Part shown: positions 17,764 through 26,678 of the stretch, piece by piece
Layout: every line of letters begins with the position of its first letter
Position numbering within the stretch: position 1 is the stretch's first letter
Assembly (NCBI GenBank): GCA_017459635.1
Contig: JAFUCO010000028.1
Coordinates: forward strand, 1-64,000
DNA: 64,000 bases
Direction of reading: 5' to 3'
Source: Blautia sp.
GTDB lineage: Bacteria; Bacillota; Clostridia; Lachnospirales; Lachnospiraceae
The notes under the pieces: model-generated
Databases searched by the model: none
Told to the model about the DNA's origin: nothing
Seen by the model: only the letters and a program-made list of their open reading frames with translations
Made by a program: the position numbers and the translations under genes

Positions 17764-19566
17764 ATGGGGGTGGATAAACCTGGAATAAAATCATCTGTAA
17801 AAGACAAGCACGGCATACAGAAGAACTCTTCCAGCATGATTACGCTTAAAAAAGTGATGTCTGTGATCGGGCATTACCGTATTCTTCTGATATTCAGCAT
17901 ACTGCTCGCCGGAATCTCGGTGGTTCTGCAGCTGTATATTCCCGTCGTGTTCGGCGATGCCATTGACGGGATAATCGCCAGGGGAAAGGTGGATTTCCAG
18001 ACCGTATCAGTGTTTCTCAGGAAAGCCCTGATACTTGCGGCGTGTGCCTCTGCCGCCATCTGGATAATGAATATGATAAACAACCGGCTGGCTTACAACA
18101 CGGTCAGGGACATCCGTGCTCAGGCGATAAGGCATATCCAGGTCCTTCCGCTCAGCTTTCTGGATGTTCACAGCTCCGGCGATATTGTCCAGAGAGTGAT
18201 TGCCGACACCGATCAGTTAAGCGACGGACTTCTGCTTGGTTTTTCCCAGCTTTTTTCCGGAATAATAACGATATTCGTGACGATCGGATTTATGTTTTCG
18301 CGAAACGTACTTATAACGCTCATGGTAGTAGTGCTGACACCGGTAAGCTTCCTGGTGGCAAAATATATAGCATCAAACACCTTTCAGCTTTTTAAAACAC
18401 AGACAGAGATACGCGGCAGGCAGACTGCGCTGATAAATGAGATGGTCGGGAACGAAAAGGTTGTGAAGGCCTTCGGGTACGAAGTGGAAGCTTCAGGGCG
18501 TTTCAGGGTTCTTAACGAAGAACTGCAGAAAAGCTCAGAAAAGGCTGTCTTCTTCAGCTCCCTTACAAATCCGAGCACCCGTGCGGTGAACAATGTAATA
18601 TATGCCCTGGTGTCCCTTGCCGGCGCATTTTCAATTCTGGGCGGAAACCTTACGGTAGGAGGGCTGTCAGCGCTTCTTGCCTATGCAAACCAGTATATGA
18701 AGCCCTTCAACGATATCAGCTCGGTAGTTACAGAACTGCAGAATGCGCTGGCCTGTGCCTCCAGAGTATTCAGCCTTATAGAGGAGGAACCTGAGTCCGA
18801 AGAGGCATCTGACGAGCTTCCTGAAGCCACAGGGAATGTTGATTTTTCTGACGTTTCTTTCTCATATGACAAAAGCAAAAAGCTGATAGAAAACTTTACA
18901 CTCCATGCATCCCCGGGCATGCGGATCGCGATAGTAGGTCCCACGGGCAGCGGAAAAACGACTCTTATCAATCTGCTGATGCGCTTCTATGACGTGGACA
19001 GCGGAACGATCAGTATAGATGATGTGGAAATTGACAATGTGACCAGGCATTCGCTTCGGAAGAATTTTGGAATGGTGCTTCAGGAGACCTGGCTCAAAAA
19101 TGCCACTGTCAGGGAAAACATTGCGATCGGTGACCCGGATGCAACAGATGAACAGATCATCGCTGCCGCAAAGGAGGCTCACAGCTGGGAATTTATAAGA
19201 AGAATGCCGAAAGGTCTTGATACCATTGTGACTGATGATTCGATGAGCCAGGGGCAGAAGCAGCTGCTGTGCATAACGCGTGTTATGCTGGCCCTGCCGC
19301 CCATGCTTATTCTGGACGAAGCAACTTCGAGCATTGACACCAGGACAGAGCTTCGTATCCAGAACGCATTTGACAAGCTTATGAAGGGCAGAACAAGCTT
19401 TATAGTAGCCCACCGGCTGTCGACGATAAGGAACGCGGACATTATCCTGGTGCTTAAGGACGGACATATCATAGAACAGGGAAATCACGAAGAACTGCTG
19501 CGAAAAGGAGGCTTTTACAGTACACTCTATAATTCGCAGTGGAGCGGCGAAGCCGCAGCAGGCTGA
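17764..19566 (+). CDS. ABC exporter half-transporter, catalytic subunit
   Basis: A 600-residue partner of the preceding gene, 34 bases downstream with AGAGGAGGAGAGCATT before the ATG. It has six membrane helices, then Walker A GPTGSGKTT (about residue 391), LILDEATSSID with the catalytic Glu, and VAHRLSTI with the switch His. Its own signature motif is altered (MSQGQKQ instead of LSGGQ), which pairs with the degenerate catalytic residues of the partner to give one inactive and one active ATP site. Confidence 0.92.
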   Translation: MGVDKPGIKSSVKDKHGIQKNSSSMITLKKVMSVIGHYRILLIFSILLAGISVVLQLYIPVVFGDAIDGIIARGKVDFQTVSVFLRKALILAACASAAIWIMNMINNRLAYNTVRDIRAQAIRHIQVLPLSFLDVHSSGDIVQRVIADTDQLSDGLLLGFSQLFSGIITIFVTIGFMFSRNVLITLMVVVLTPVSFLVAKYIASNTFQLFKTQTEIRGRQTALINEMVGNEKVVKAFGYEVEASGRFRVLNEELQKSSEKAVFFSSLTNPSTRAVNNVIYALVSLAGAFSILGGNLTVGGLSALLAYANQYMKPFNDISSVVTELQNALACASRVFSLIEEEPESEEASDELPEATGNVDFSDVSFSYDKSKKLIENFTLHASPGMRIAIVGPTGSGKTTLINLLMRFYDVDSGTISIDDVEIDNVTRHSLRKNFGMVLQETWLKNATVRENIAIGDPDATDEQIIAAAKEAHSWEFIRRMPKGLDTIVTDDSMSQGQKQLLCITRVMLALPPMLILDEATSSIDTRTELRIQNAFDKLMKGRTSFIVAHRLSTIRNADIILVLKDGHIIEQGNHEELLRKGGFYSTLYNSQWSGEAAAG

Positions 19567-19656
19567 CAGGGGATAACGCTCAGGCTTCAATGCCAGGCCT
19601 TGCAGTCTCAAGGATAACATTAAAAGAGAAAAGCGGTACATTTGGGAGGAGAAGGA

Positions 19657-20619
19657 ATGACCGGGAAAAATCAGGACAGTATGCTTAAAAAGAAATCAAT
19701 GGGAATCGTTGTTCTTGGAGCTGCTTTTGTGGATATAAAGGGATATCCTCTCTCTCAGTATATCCCGGGCGGACGCAACCGGGGCAGGGTCATGCAGGTG
19801 CACGGAGGCGTGAGCCGGAATGTAGTCGAGGATATTGCAAATGTAGGCCTGCATCCTACATACGTAGGAGTGGTTGACAACAGCGGTATCGGCGCAGATG
19901 TTATAGAACGTCTCAAAAGGCACAAAGTAAATACCGACTATATAGTCCGCACGGACGACGGCCTGGGAATGTGGCTTGCGGTTTTTGACAACCAGGGAGA
20001 TGTAGTTGCTTCTATATCCAAAAGGCCCGATCTGAGCCCGATCTCTGAAATCCTTAAGGAGCACGGCGATAAAATAATCAAACGCGCCGACAGCATAGTC
20101 CTTGAAATTGATATGGAAGAAGATCTGCTGAGAGATATTTTCCGCCTCGCAGAAAAGTATGATAAGAAGATCTATTCCGTGGTCTCAAATATGTCGATTG
20201 CGATGGAACGCCGCTTCTGGCTCAAGAAGACGGACTGCATAGTCTGCAACTATATGGAAAGCGCACAGCTTTTTTCCGAAGAAGTACATGAGATGCCTCC
20301 GGAAGAGGTTGCAGAGATACTTCCTGAAAAAATAAAAAAAGCCGGAATCCCCCGGATGATCGTGACAATGGGAGAGCAGGGAGCCGTATATGCAGATCTG
20401 CAGGGAAACTCAGGAATCATTCCCTCCATCAAGGTCAACGTAGTAGACACCACCGGAGCAGGCGACGCCTTCTTCGCAGGAGTCGCCATAGGCCTGACCT
20501 ATGGAAAAACACTGGAAGAATCAGGCCGTATAGGCACCAGACTCGCCTCAAGCGTCATAACAACCAACGAAAACGTATGCCCCAGCTTCCGGCCGACAGA
20601 ATTTGGCATCATAAGATAA
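19657..20619 (+). CDS. PfkB-family sugar/nucleoside kinase
   Basis: A 320-residue ribokinase-fold enzyme. The N terminus (GAAFVDIKGYP, then VHGGVSRNVVEDIANVG) holds the substrate pocket and the C terminus carries the family anion-hole and catalytic base motif DTTGAGDAFFAG. It would transfer phosphate from ATP to a sugar or nucleoside; the VHGGVxRNVxED pattern resembles pseudouridine/nucleoside-type kinases, but the substrate is open. The start is at ATG 19657, inside the site GGGAGGAGAAGGA; the frame extends upstream from a TTG that lies within the ribosome binding site. The stop codon is the first base triplet of a dispersed repeat. Confidence 0.88.
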   Translation: MTGKNQDSMLKKKSMGIVVLGAAFVDIKGYPLSQYIPGGRNRGRVMQVHGGVSRNVVEDIANVGLHPTYVGVVDNSGIGADVIERLKRHKVNTDYIVRTDDGLGMWLAVFDNQGDVVASISKRPDLSPISEILKEHGDKIIKRADSIVLEIDMEEDLLRDIFRLAEKYDKKIYSVVSNMSIAMERRFWLKKTDCIVCNYMESAQLFSEEVHEMPPEEVAEILPEKIKKAGIPRMIVTMGEQGAVYADLQGNSGIIPSIKVNVVDTTGAGDAFFAGVAIGLTYGKTLEESGRIGTRLASSVITTNENVCPSFRPTEFGIIR

Positions 20620-20644
20620 GACAGGGGACGGTTCTCTGTCTTAT
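20616..20644. repeat. Dispersed palindromic repeat at the pfkB stop codon
   Basis: ATAAGACAGGGGACGG and TTCTCTGTCTTAT. The TAA of the kinase gene lies inside it. Between convergent genes it can fold as a hairpin with T-rich end and probably acts as the shared terminator. Confidence 0.85.
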
Positions 20645-20648
20645 TTCT

Positions 20649-21455
20649 CTACAGCGTTTCGTTCATGCTTCCTGTTCTGTAGCCTGTCAGGTCGAGGGTT
20701 ATGTAGGAGAAGCCAAGCTCTTTCAGCCGGGCAGATATCTGTACTGACATATTCGGTGAAGCTAACAACGGAATGTCGGCCGGCAGCACTTCTATTCTGG
20801 CGAGATTTCCATGTATCCGGACCCGCATCTGTCGGAAGCCAAGGTCCTGCAGGAACTGCTCGGCCTTGTCAACCATGGCCAGCTTCTTCTCATCGATCGT
20901 CTCACCATATACAAAGCGTGTCGCCAGGCAGGCAAATGAGGGCTTGTCCCAGGTGGGCAGGCCGCGTTCGTGCGAAAGCGCACGAATCTCTTCTTTCGTA
21001 AGCCCTGCATGGCGAAGAGGACTTTTTACCCCAAGCTCCTGAATCGCCTGAAGCCCCGGCCGGTAATCTCCCATATCATCCATGTTGGAACCTTCTGCCA
21101 CAGCAGCAATACCATTCGCCTCGGCAAGATCTATGATTTTCCGGAAAATATCCTTTTTGCAGATATAGCACCTGTTTACAGGATTTTCGCGAAAACCCGG
21201 AATTGACAGCTCATCGGTTTCTGCAATAAGATGCCGTATGCCTCTTGCTCTGCAGAACTCAAGTGCTTCTTCACGCTCTCTCTTCGGGAAGGAGCAGGAC
21301 GAAGCGGTTACCGCAACGGCCTTATCTCCCAGCACTTCGACAGCAGTATCAAGAAGAAAAGCAGAGTCAACACCGCCGGAAAAGGCAATTGCGATGCTTC
21401 CGAAAGAAGAAATATAATCTTTCAGCTTTTGATATTTAGTATGAAGGGTGTCCAT
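20649..21455 (-). CDS. larE: LarE-family ATP-dependent sulfur transferase
   Basis: About 268 residues. The PP-loop motif SGGVDSA is near the N terminus, CYICKKDIFR and GSNMDDMGDYRPG are typical, and KPSFACLATRFVYGE carries the cysteine equivalent to the sacrificial sulfur donor of lactate racemase maturation. LarE makes the nickel-pincer cofactor from a nicotinate precursor together with LarB and LarC; neither is in this window, nor is a LarA racemase. The start is taken at 21455 (AAGGA upstream); an in-frame ATG at 21497 would overlap nahK by 62 bases. Even so, it overlaps the upstream kinase gene by 20 bases, implying coupling. Confidence 0.85.
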   Translation of the reverse strand: MDTLHTKYQKLKDYISSFGSIAIAFSGGVDSAFLLDTAVEVLGDKAVAVTASSCSFPKREREEALEFCRARGIRHLIAETDELSIPGFRENPVNRCYICKKDIFRKIIDLAEANGIAAVAEGSNMDDMGDYRPGLQAIQELGVKSPLRHAGLTKEEIRALSHERGLPTWDKPSFACLATRFVYGETIDEKKLAMVDKAEQFLQDLGFRQMRVRIHGNLARIEVLPADIPLLASPNMSVQISARLKELGFSYITLDLTGYRTGSMNETL

Positions 21456-22539
21456 AAAATGCTTTATCCTTTCTAAGTAATAATCTCTCCATTTCACTTA
21501 CCAGCTTAATCTGTGTCCTGCAGCGCACCAGGTTATGCTCCGGATAAGCTGTATGGTAATACGGATCCCCATTCAGATAATCAGCAAGAAAACGTGCCGC
21601 CTGCTCTGCGGTGATAGTCCATGCACCGGCAGGCAGAAGCTCATTTTCCAGGGGAGTAAGGTTTTTGCATGCCTTTGCGAACCCTTCCTGATACAACTGA
21701 TAGCGCCGCATATCCAGGGAAACCTTGTCAAGATCCCTTTCATCCTCGGCGGCGGTCGTCGCGCCGGAGCGTATAGAATCACCAAAATCGTACAGCACAA
21801 GCCCTGGCATGACGGTATCAAGGTCGATCACACACAGCGGCTCCATCGTATCACGGTCAAACAATATGTTATCAAGCTTGGTGTCATTGTGGGTCACGCG
21901 CACGGGAAGCTCGCCGGAATCACGCATACGCTGAAGCCTTCCGGCCTCATCCTCACGCTCAAGGAGAAAGTCGATCTCCCGCGTCACCGACGCCTTCCGC
22001 CCGGCGGCATCCGCCCGTATTGCCCGGTGAAGCTGCTCAAAACGTACCGGTGTATTGTGAAAATCCGGCAGAGTTTCCAGAAGGCTGTCGGCCGGAAAGC
22101 CGCTCAGCATATCAACAAACCTTCCGAATGCCAGGGCGCTTTTATAGAAGATGACGTCATCCTGAGGAGGAAGCAGGCACACAGAGTTTTCGATAAACCC
22201 GTACATACGCCAGTTTCCCGAAGCCTCGGGTATGAATGAGCGGCCGTCCTTCGAAGGGATCAAAGGCATAACCCCTCTGGGATCAGATATACGCGCACGG
22301 AGGTAGTCGGTAATCGCGCGGATATTCTTCATAAGCCCTTCGGCATCATCCGTAAGGAGAGGGCTGATCTTCTGCAGAATATACCTCGTATTATTCCGGG
22401 TAGTCACAAGAAAAGTCTCATTGATGTGCCCCGAACCATAGGGTTTTATCTCAGCAGCCGGGCTGTCCAGATCAAACCTTCCCGCTGTATGCATCAGCAT
22501 TTCCTTCGCCAGAGAAGTATTCATCTGTTTATCATTCAT
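21436..22539 (-). CDS. nahK: N-acetylhexosamine 1-kinase-like phosphotransferase
   Basis: A 367-residue aminoglycoside-phosphotransferase-fold kinase. It matches the bifidobacterial NahK/LnpB pattern: PYGSGHINETFLVTT near residue 32, RVTHNDTKLDNILFD with the catalytic Asp, VIDLDTVMPG for metal, and the C-terminal FLADYLNGDPYYHTAYPEHN with LVRCRTQIKLV. NahK phosphorylates C1 of GlcNAc/GalNAc released from lacto-N-biose or galacto-N-biose. It is followed by larE (20-base overlap) and preceded by an ABC sugar importer, matching import plus phosphorylation. No phosphorylase (GH112) is in the window. The start is uncertain because a 29-base tandem duplication overlaps the ribosome binding region; ATG 22539 or the ATG five codons later. 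Confidence 0.85.
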   Translation of the reverse strand: MNDKQMNTSLAKEMLMHTAGRFDLDSPAAEIKPYGSGHINETFLVTTRNNTRYILQKISPLLTDDAEGLMKNIRAITDYLRARISDPRGVMPLIPSKDGRSFIPEASGNWRMYGFIENSVCLLPPQDDVIFYKSALAFGRFVDMLSGFPADSLLETLPDFHNTPVRFEQLHRAIRADAAGRKASVTREIDFLLEREDEAGRLQRMRDSGELPVRVTHNDTKLDNILFDRDTMEPLCVIDLDTVMPGLVLYDFGDSIRSGATTAAEDERDLDKVSLDMRRYQLYQEGFAKACKNLTPLENELLPAGAWTITAEQAARFLADYLNGDPYYHTAYPEHNLVRCRTQIKLVSEMERLLLRKDKAFYGHPSY

Positions 22540-22585
22540 CCTTTCATATTACAGAGTTTATCATTCGTCCTTTCATATTTCAGAG
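22529..22585. repeat. 29-base tandem duplication over the nahK start region
   Basis: Two copies of TTATCATTCATCCTTTCATA-type sequence, units beginning at 22529 and 22558 with two differences. On the minus strand this duplicates the AAAGGA(T/C)GAATGAT stretch, giving two ribosome-binding/start-like sites in a row. Confidence 0.75.
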
Positions 22586-22612
22586 TCAGATCGGAAGTGC
22601 AGTACCGGCTGA

Positions 22613-24208
22613 TTATCCCTTGACGCCTCCGGAGGTAAGCCCTGAGGTCAGGTGTTTTTCGATAAACATGAAAAGTATAACCACCGGTATTGTTGCAAGC
22701 AAAGAAGCGGCAAACAGGTACTGCCATTCTATCATATTGAAAGATGAAAACTGGGTGATTCCCACCGTGATCGGCTTTTTGGATGCAGTTGTGATCAGGA
22801 CGGTAGAGATCGTATACTCATTCCAAGCGTTGATAAACACAAAAATCAGTGTAGTAACGATCCCGGGCGCGGCCATGGGCAGGAGTATACGTATCAGTGA
22901 ACCGATGGTACTGCATCCGTCTATCCGGGCCGCCTGTTCCATCTCGGGGGATATCGATATAAAAGTTCCCCGAAGGAGCCAGATGGCAAAAGCCTGATTG
23001 AATGCCGCATTAACAAAGATCAGCCCCCAGATATTGTCGTTCAGGCCAAGCGTGGACATAAGCTGCGAGATCCCGATAAGAAGAACTACAGGAGAGAACA
23101 TCTGGCTCATTATAACAAATCCGAGAAAGAACTTTTTCCCCAGGAAGTTCATGCGCGCCATCGCAAAGGCTGCCGGAATGCCGCAGAGCATGGCCAGGCC
23201 GGTCGCTCCGCCCGCTATCATAAGGGAGTTTGCAAGAAACTGCGGAACACCTCTCTCAATGATATCTGAAAGATTCTTCCATACCCATTTCGTGGGCAGG
23301 AGATGCAGGAAATACATATCCAGTGCCTCGGAATTGGAACGGAAGGCCGTGATCAGCATAACATAATATGGATACAGCGTAATAACACATATCGTGATCA
23401 CAAACAGATAAAGCAGAAAACGAAGGAAAGGCCTCTCTAACGCGCCGAACCGGAGGCCTGCACACCCGGCAAGAGCTATCCCAAAACAAAGCAGAAGCAC
23501 CCACAGGAGCGGGCTATGGCTTACATTTAAATTTTTCAGGGCGTTTCCGGCTTCTTCCCCCATCCTGCCCTGGAACAGGAAACTGTCCAGGATTCCATAC
23601 CACTCATCCCGCCCTTCAGTGACAAGATCAGCCTGGTAAAGAGAGGTCTTTCTCCAGAACAGATAATTGTTCATAAGGATAAACACAGGTACAAGAAGCA
23701 TATCGATAAGCAGAAAGAAGCAGGATAAGCTTCTGAGCCTGCGGCAGCGCCCGGGCAGCTCTTTGACAGCTGTATTCATGGTCCCTGCGCATCCGGCAAA
23801 GGCCAGAATGACTGCGGCGGCCATACAGAAGAGCATGATATAAAGTACCCGGGCAGAGGGCATGCCGGAGGAAAGAAAACTCCAGACATTTTTATTCATG
23901 GTCTGGCTTATCGTAAAAGCAACAAGCGAAGTTTCCTCACCCTTCGAGTTGGTGCGGACAGTGACATCCTCACTTATCTCCACCTCCATCCCCTGATCCC
24001 GGTACTGTTTTTCAACCTCTTCGACCTCGGCCAGAACCTCCTGGTACTTTTCATCGCCGACAAAGGTGTTTGAAGACTTTTTGGTAAATATCCCTACAGT
24101 GACCGTATAAAGCGGAAGTGACATAATAAGACACGCCAGGAGGATTCCGATGATGAGCAGGAAAAAATATCGTTTTCCGGCAGCTGTACTTTGGGCATTG
24201 CCTTTCAT
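22613..24208 (-). CDS. ABC sugar permease (MalG type) with large N-terminal membrane extension
   Basis: A 531-residue protein, about twice the usual 270-300. The C-terminal half, from about residue 265 (FLLYLFVITICVITLYPYYVM), is a standard MalG-type permease with six helices and the EAA-type loop EQAARIDGCSTIGSLIRILLP. The first 260 residues add a signal-like helix, an outside charged region with a predicted helical stretch (DEKYQEVLAEVEEVEKQYRD), then three further hydrophobic helices. I recognise no known domain in the extension. It overlaps the MalF-type gene by four bases (ATGA). It probably imports the sugar used by nahK. Confidence 0.85.
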   Translation of the reverse strand: MKGNAQSTAAGKRYFFLLIIGILLACLIMSLPLYTVTVGIFTKKSSNTFVGDEKYQEVLAEVEEVEKQYRDQGMEVEISEDVTVRTNSKGEETSLVAFTISQTMNKNVWSFLSSGMPSARVLYIMLFCMAAAVILAFAGCAGTMNTAVKELPGRCRRLRSLSCFFLLIDMLLVPVFILMNNYLFWRKTSLYQADLVTEGRDEWYGILDSFLFQGRMGEEAGNALKNLNVSHSPLLWVLLLCFGIALAGCAGLRFGALERPFLRFLLYLFVITICVITLYPYYVMLITAFRSNSEALDMYFLHLLPTKWVWKNLSDIIERGVPQFLANSLMIAGGATGLAMLCGIPAAFAMARMNFLGKKFFLGFVIMSQMFSPVVLLIGISQLMSTLGLNDNIWGLIFVNAAFNQAFAIWLLRGTFISISPEMEQAARIDGCSTIGSLIRILLPMAAPGIVTTLIFVFINAWNEYTISTVLITTASKKPITVGITQFSSFNMIEWQYLFAASLLATIPVVILFMFIEKHLTSGLTSGGVKG

Positions 24209-25092
24209 GCTTCATCCTCCTTTCGCATTACGGTGATCATGTATATACCGGAGCACAGGCACAGGATAAGAAAGCCGATAACTGAAAGGGCATTTGCCGG
24301 ACCTTTTTTACGGTCATAAAAATTCAGCATATACAGATATGTGATCATGGTGTCGGTCTTGTTCGCCGGGGCTCCCTTGGTCATGGTGTAGATGATAGGG
24401 AAGGAGTTAAAAACATAGATGATATTGAGCACTGTGCTGACCGACAGTGACGGACGGACCAGAGGCAGGGTGATGCTGAAAAGCCGGTTCCAGAATCCGG
24501 CACCGTCAACCCGCGCTGATTCGTAAAGGGATTCATCGATCGACTGCAGTCCCGAGAGGACACAGAACGTGACGAAAGGAATCGTGACAAAGATTCCTAC
24601 AGCGCACTCCCAGATAAACTCGATCTGATAGGATGAACGCCAGTTGATGGCATTCTTTATAATGCCGAGATTCAACAGGACACTGTTAAGGCTCCCGTAC
24701 TCGTATTTGATGATATAATTCCATACCGACGCCTGTATGACCAGCGAAGTGGCCCAGGGGAAGATCAGTATTGAACGGGCTATTTTACGGCCGCGGAATT
24801 TCTGGTTCATCACCATGGCGATGATGAAGCCAAGCAGGGTGGACAGCCCGACGACCGAAATGACCCACCAGAAGGTGTTTATCATAACAGTGCGGAATGC
24901 AGGCAGATGAACCGCATCGATATAATTCTTAAACCCGGCAAATCCGCCTACAACACCTGCTTTCGATATTTCGCTGAAGGAAAGCCGGAATACGATCAGT
25001 ATTGGAAATACAACAAAAACAGAAATCAGAATTATACTGGGAAGCAGCCAGAGATATGGCACCCACCATTTTTTACCGTTGTTCTTAATCAT
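24205..25092 (-). CDS. ABC sugar permease (MalF type)
   Basis: A 295-residue inner-membrane permease with six hydrophobic helices and the EAA motif ESARVDGAGFWNRLFSITLP that docks the ATPase. It pairs with the extended MalG-type protein. The gene starts after a 98-base gap containing a strong hairpin that separates it from the binding-protein gene. No ATPase gene lies in this cluster, so a shared MsmK/MalK-type ATPase elsewhere is expected. Confidence 0.92.
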   Translation of the reverse strand: MIKNNGKKWWVPYLWLLPSIILISVFVVFPILIVFRLSFSEISKAGVVGGFAGFKNYIDAVHLPAFRTVMINTFWWVISVVGLSTLLGFIIAMVMNQKFRGRKIARSILIFPWATSLVIQASVWNYIIKYEYGSLNSVLLNLGIIKNAINWRSSYQIEFIWECAVGIFVTIPFVTFCVLSGLQSIDESLYESARVDGAGFWNRLFSITLPLVRPSLSVSTVLNIIYVFNSFPIIYTMTKGAPANKTDTMITYLYMLNFYDRKKGPANALSVIGFLILCLCSGIYMITVMRKEDEA

Positions 25093-25132
25093 ATGGCTCC
25101 ACCTCTGTAAGATTATCGGGTGCTTTACGACG

Positions 25133-25177
25133 AAAAGCTCCGGGATCCGGGTATATCCCCGCGATCCCGGAGCTTTT
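25133..25177 (-). terminator. Hairpin between binding-protein and permease genes
   Basis: A perfect 15-base stem (AAAAGCTCCGGGATC and complement) with arms at 25133-25147 and 25163-25177. The flanking A and T runs allow termination on the minus strand after the binding-protein gene, giving more binding protein than permease. Confidence 0.8.
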
Positions 25178-25190
25178 AAGGCTCACTGCA

Positions 25191-26462
25191 TCAGCCGGCG
25201 AGCTGTTCCTGCAGCGCATCCAGCTCAGCCTGGATATCAGCGCCTGTCAGCGCATTCTGCTCAGCTGCGATAACGCCCTGCTTTACCTGATCCCATTCTG
25301 CTTTTGCGGTGGGATAGAACTGGCAGCCGCCAAGAACTTCAAGCCATGCCTCGAAGGAAGGATCGGCCTCGACCAGAGCTTCTACTGCGGAGTTGACTGC
25401 CGGCAGGAAGCCTTCCATGCTTACCCAGCCTACATAATTTTCAGGATCATAGAAGAAGGACAGGAATTTGCCGATGGCTTCATTTCTGGCATCCTGGTCA
25501 GGAGCAGAGTCATCCTTGAAAGCCATGACACGATCCATAACGCCTACAGATGATGAGGATTTTCCTTCGTTTGCAGGGATGTTTGCGGTAGCCATGTTGA
25601 TATCTCCGCCCTTGTCAGCCACATAGGTGGGCAGCTGGTTCGGAGCAATGATCATTGCCAGCTTGCCTGCGGCAAACATATCCTGAAGGTCATAGCGGGT
25701 CTGGGTTGCCGGGTTGGGATTGGTGTAGCCTTTTTCAACCAGGCCGAGCGCATAATTGATAGCCTCGGCATTTTCTGCGGAATTGACTGCCCACTCACCA
25801 TTCTCATCAACGAAACCGCCGCCGTTGCCCCAGGTATAATATGCGAAGGCTGCCTGGCCTTCATCGGTTGTCATATCAATTCCCCAGGGATAAACCTCGC
25901 CGTCATAGAAATCTATGATCGCCTGGCAGGCATCCTCAAGCTCGGCCCAGGTTGTCGGAACCTCGATGCCGACCTCCTCGAACATATCAACATTGTAGAA
26001 AAGAGCACGCGCCGAAGCCAGGTCCGGAACTGCCCACACCGTGTCATCGATCACTGACTGGTCGATAAAGGAGGGGAAGAAATCACCAAGCAGCTCCTCC
26101 GGGCAGTAGTCAGAAACCGGAAGAAGCAGGCCTTCATTTGCATAATTTGCAAATACGTCAATGTTCAGGATGTCCGGAGCATTGTTGTTCGCGATACGCG
26201 TGTCCACTTCGGTATAGACATCATTCCAGGAGACTACATCAAGGTTAAGCTTGATCCCCGGATTCTCAGCCTCAAATTTGTCCACAAAGTTGGTTCCGTC
26301 CATTCCGCTGCCTAAAAACCACTCATTGGTATTTGGGCCGTACTGGCAGATGATGACATCCAGAGTAATGTCCCCGTCCTCGGCAAATGCCGGAAGAGCC
26401 GCGCCGCAAAGCGCAGTGGAAAACAGAGCGGTGGAGAGTAATATAGCTGTAGCCTTCCTCAT
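25191..26462 (-). CDS. Sugar ABC transporter substrate-binding protein
   Basis: A 423-residue extracellular solute-binding protein (family 1 type) with the usual NAPDILNIDVFANYA and WAVPDLASARALFYN segments. The signal peptide ends in ALPAFA-ED, a signal peptidase I site; there is no lipobox cysteine at the expected place, unusual for a Gram-positive binding protein. It is the first gene of the importer operon, driven by the promoter at 26511-26539, with GGGAGGAATAAATT before the ATG. The likely substrate is a host-type disaccharide or N-acetylhexosamine, inferred from nahK. Confidence 0.92.
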   Translation of the reverse strand: MRKATAILLSTALFSTALCGAALPAFAEDGDITLDVIICQYGPNTNEWFLGSGMDGTNFVDKFEAENPGIKLNLDVVSWNDVYTEVDTRIANNNAPDILNIDVFANYANEGLLLPVSDYCPEELLGDFFPSFIDQSVIDDTVWAVPDLASARALFYNVDMFEEVGIEVPTTWAELEDACQAIIDFYDGEVYPWGIDMTTDEGQAAFAYYTWGNGGGFVDENGEWAVNSAENAEAINYALGLVEKGYTNPNPATQTRYDLQDMFAAGKLAMIIAPNQLPTYVADKGGDINMATANIPANEGKSSSSVGVMDRVMAFKDDSAPDQDARNEAIGKFLSFFYDPENYVGWVSMEGFLPAVNSAVEALVEADPSFEAWLEVLGGCQFYPTAKAEWDQVKQGVIAAEQNALTGADIQAELDALQEQLAG

Positions 26463-26510
26463 AATTTATTCCTCCCTTCAGAATAAACATTGGTAATTAT
26501 TGATAAAAGA

Positions 26511-26539
26511 ATTATAAAATACATAACATAAATTGTCAA
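26511..26539 (-). promoter_or_regulatory. Consensus promoter of the sugar importer operon
   Basis: On the minus strand a perfect TTGACA (26539-26534), 17 bases, and a perfect TATAAT (26516-26511). An exact consensus promoter suggests strong expression or control by a repressor. Confidence 0.8.
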
Positions 26540-26585
26540 CTATTCGCTTAGAGGCTGAGCCGCATCTTCGGCCTCAGGTTAAAAA

Positions 26586-26649
26586 ATAAGACAGGGGGAC
26601 GGTTCTCTGTCTTATTTTCATAAGACAGAGAACCGTCCCCCTGTCTTAC
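26586..26649. repeat. Dispersed palindromic repeat, full-length copy
   Basis: A 64-base near-perfect palindrome: GACAGGGGGACGGTTCTCTG and its complement around TCTTATTTTCATAAGA. It is the most complete member of the family and sits between two divergent promoters. Confidence 0.9.
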
Positions 26650-26678
26650 GAAAAAGATTCCTTATGAAGGATTCAGCC

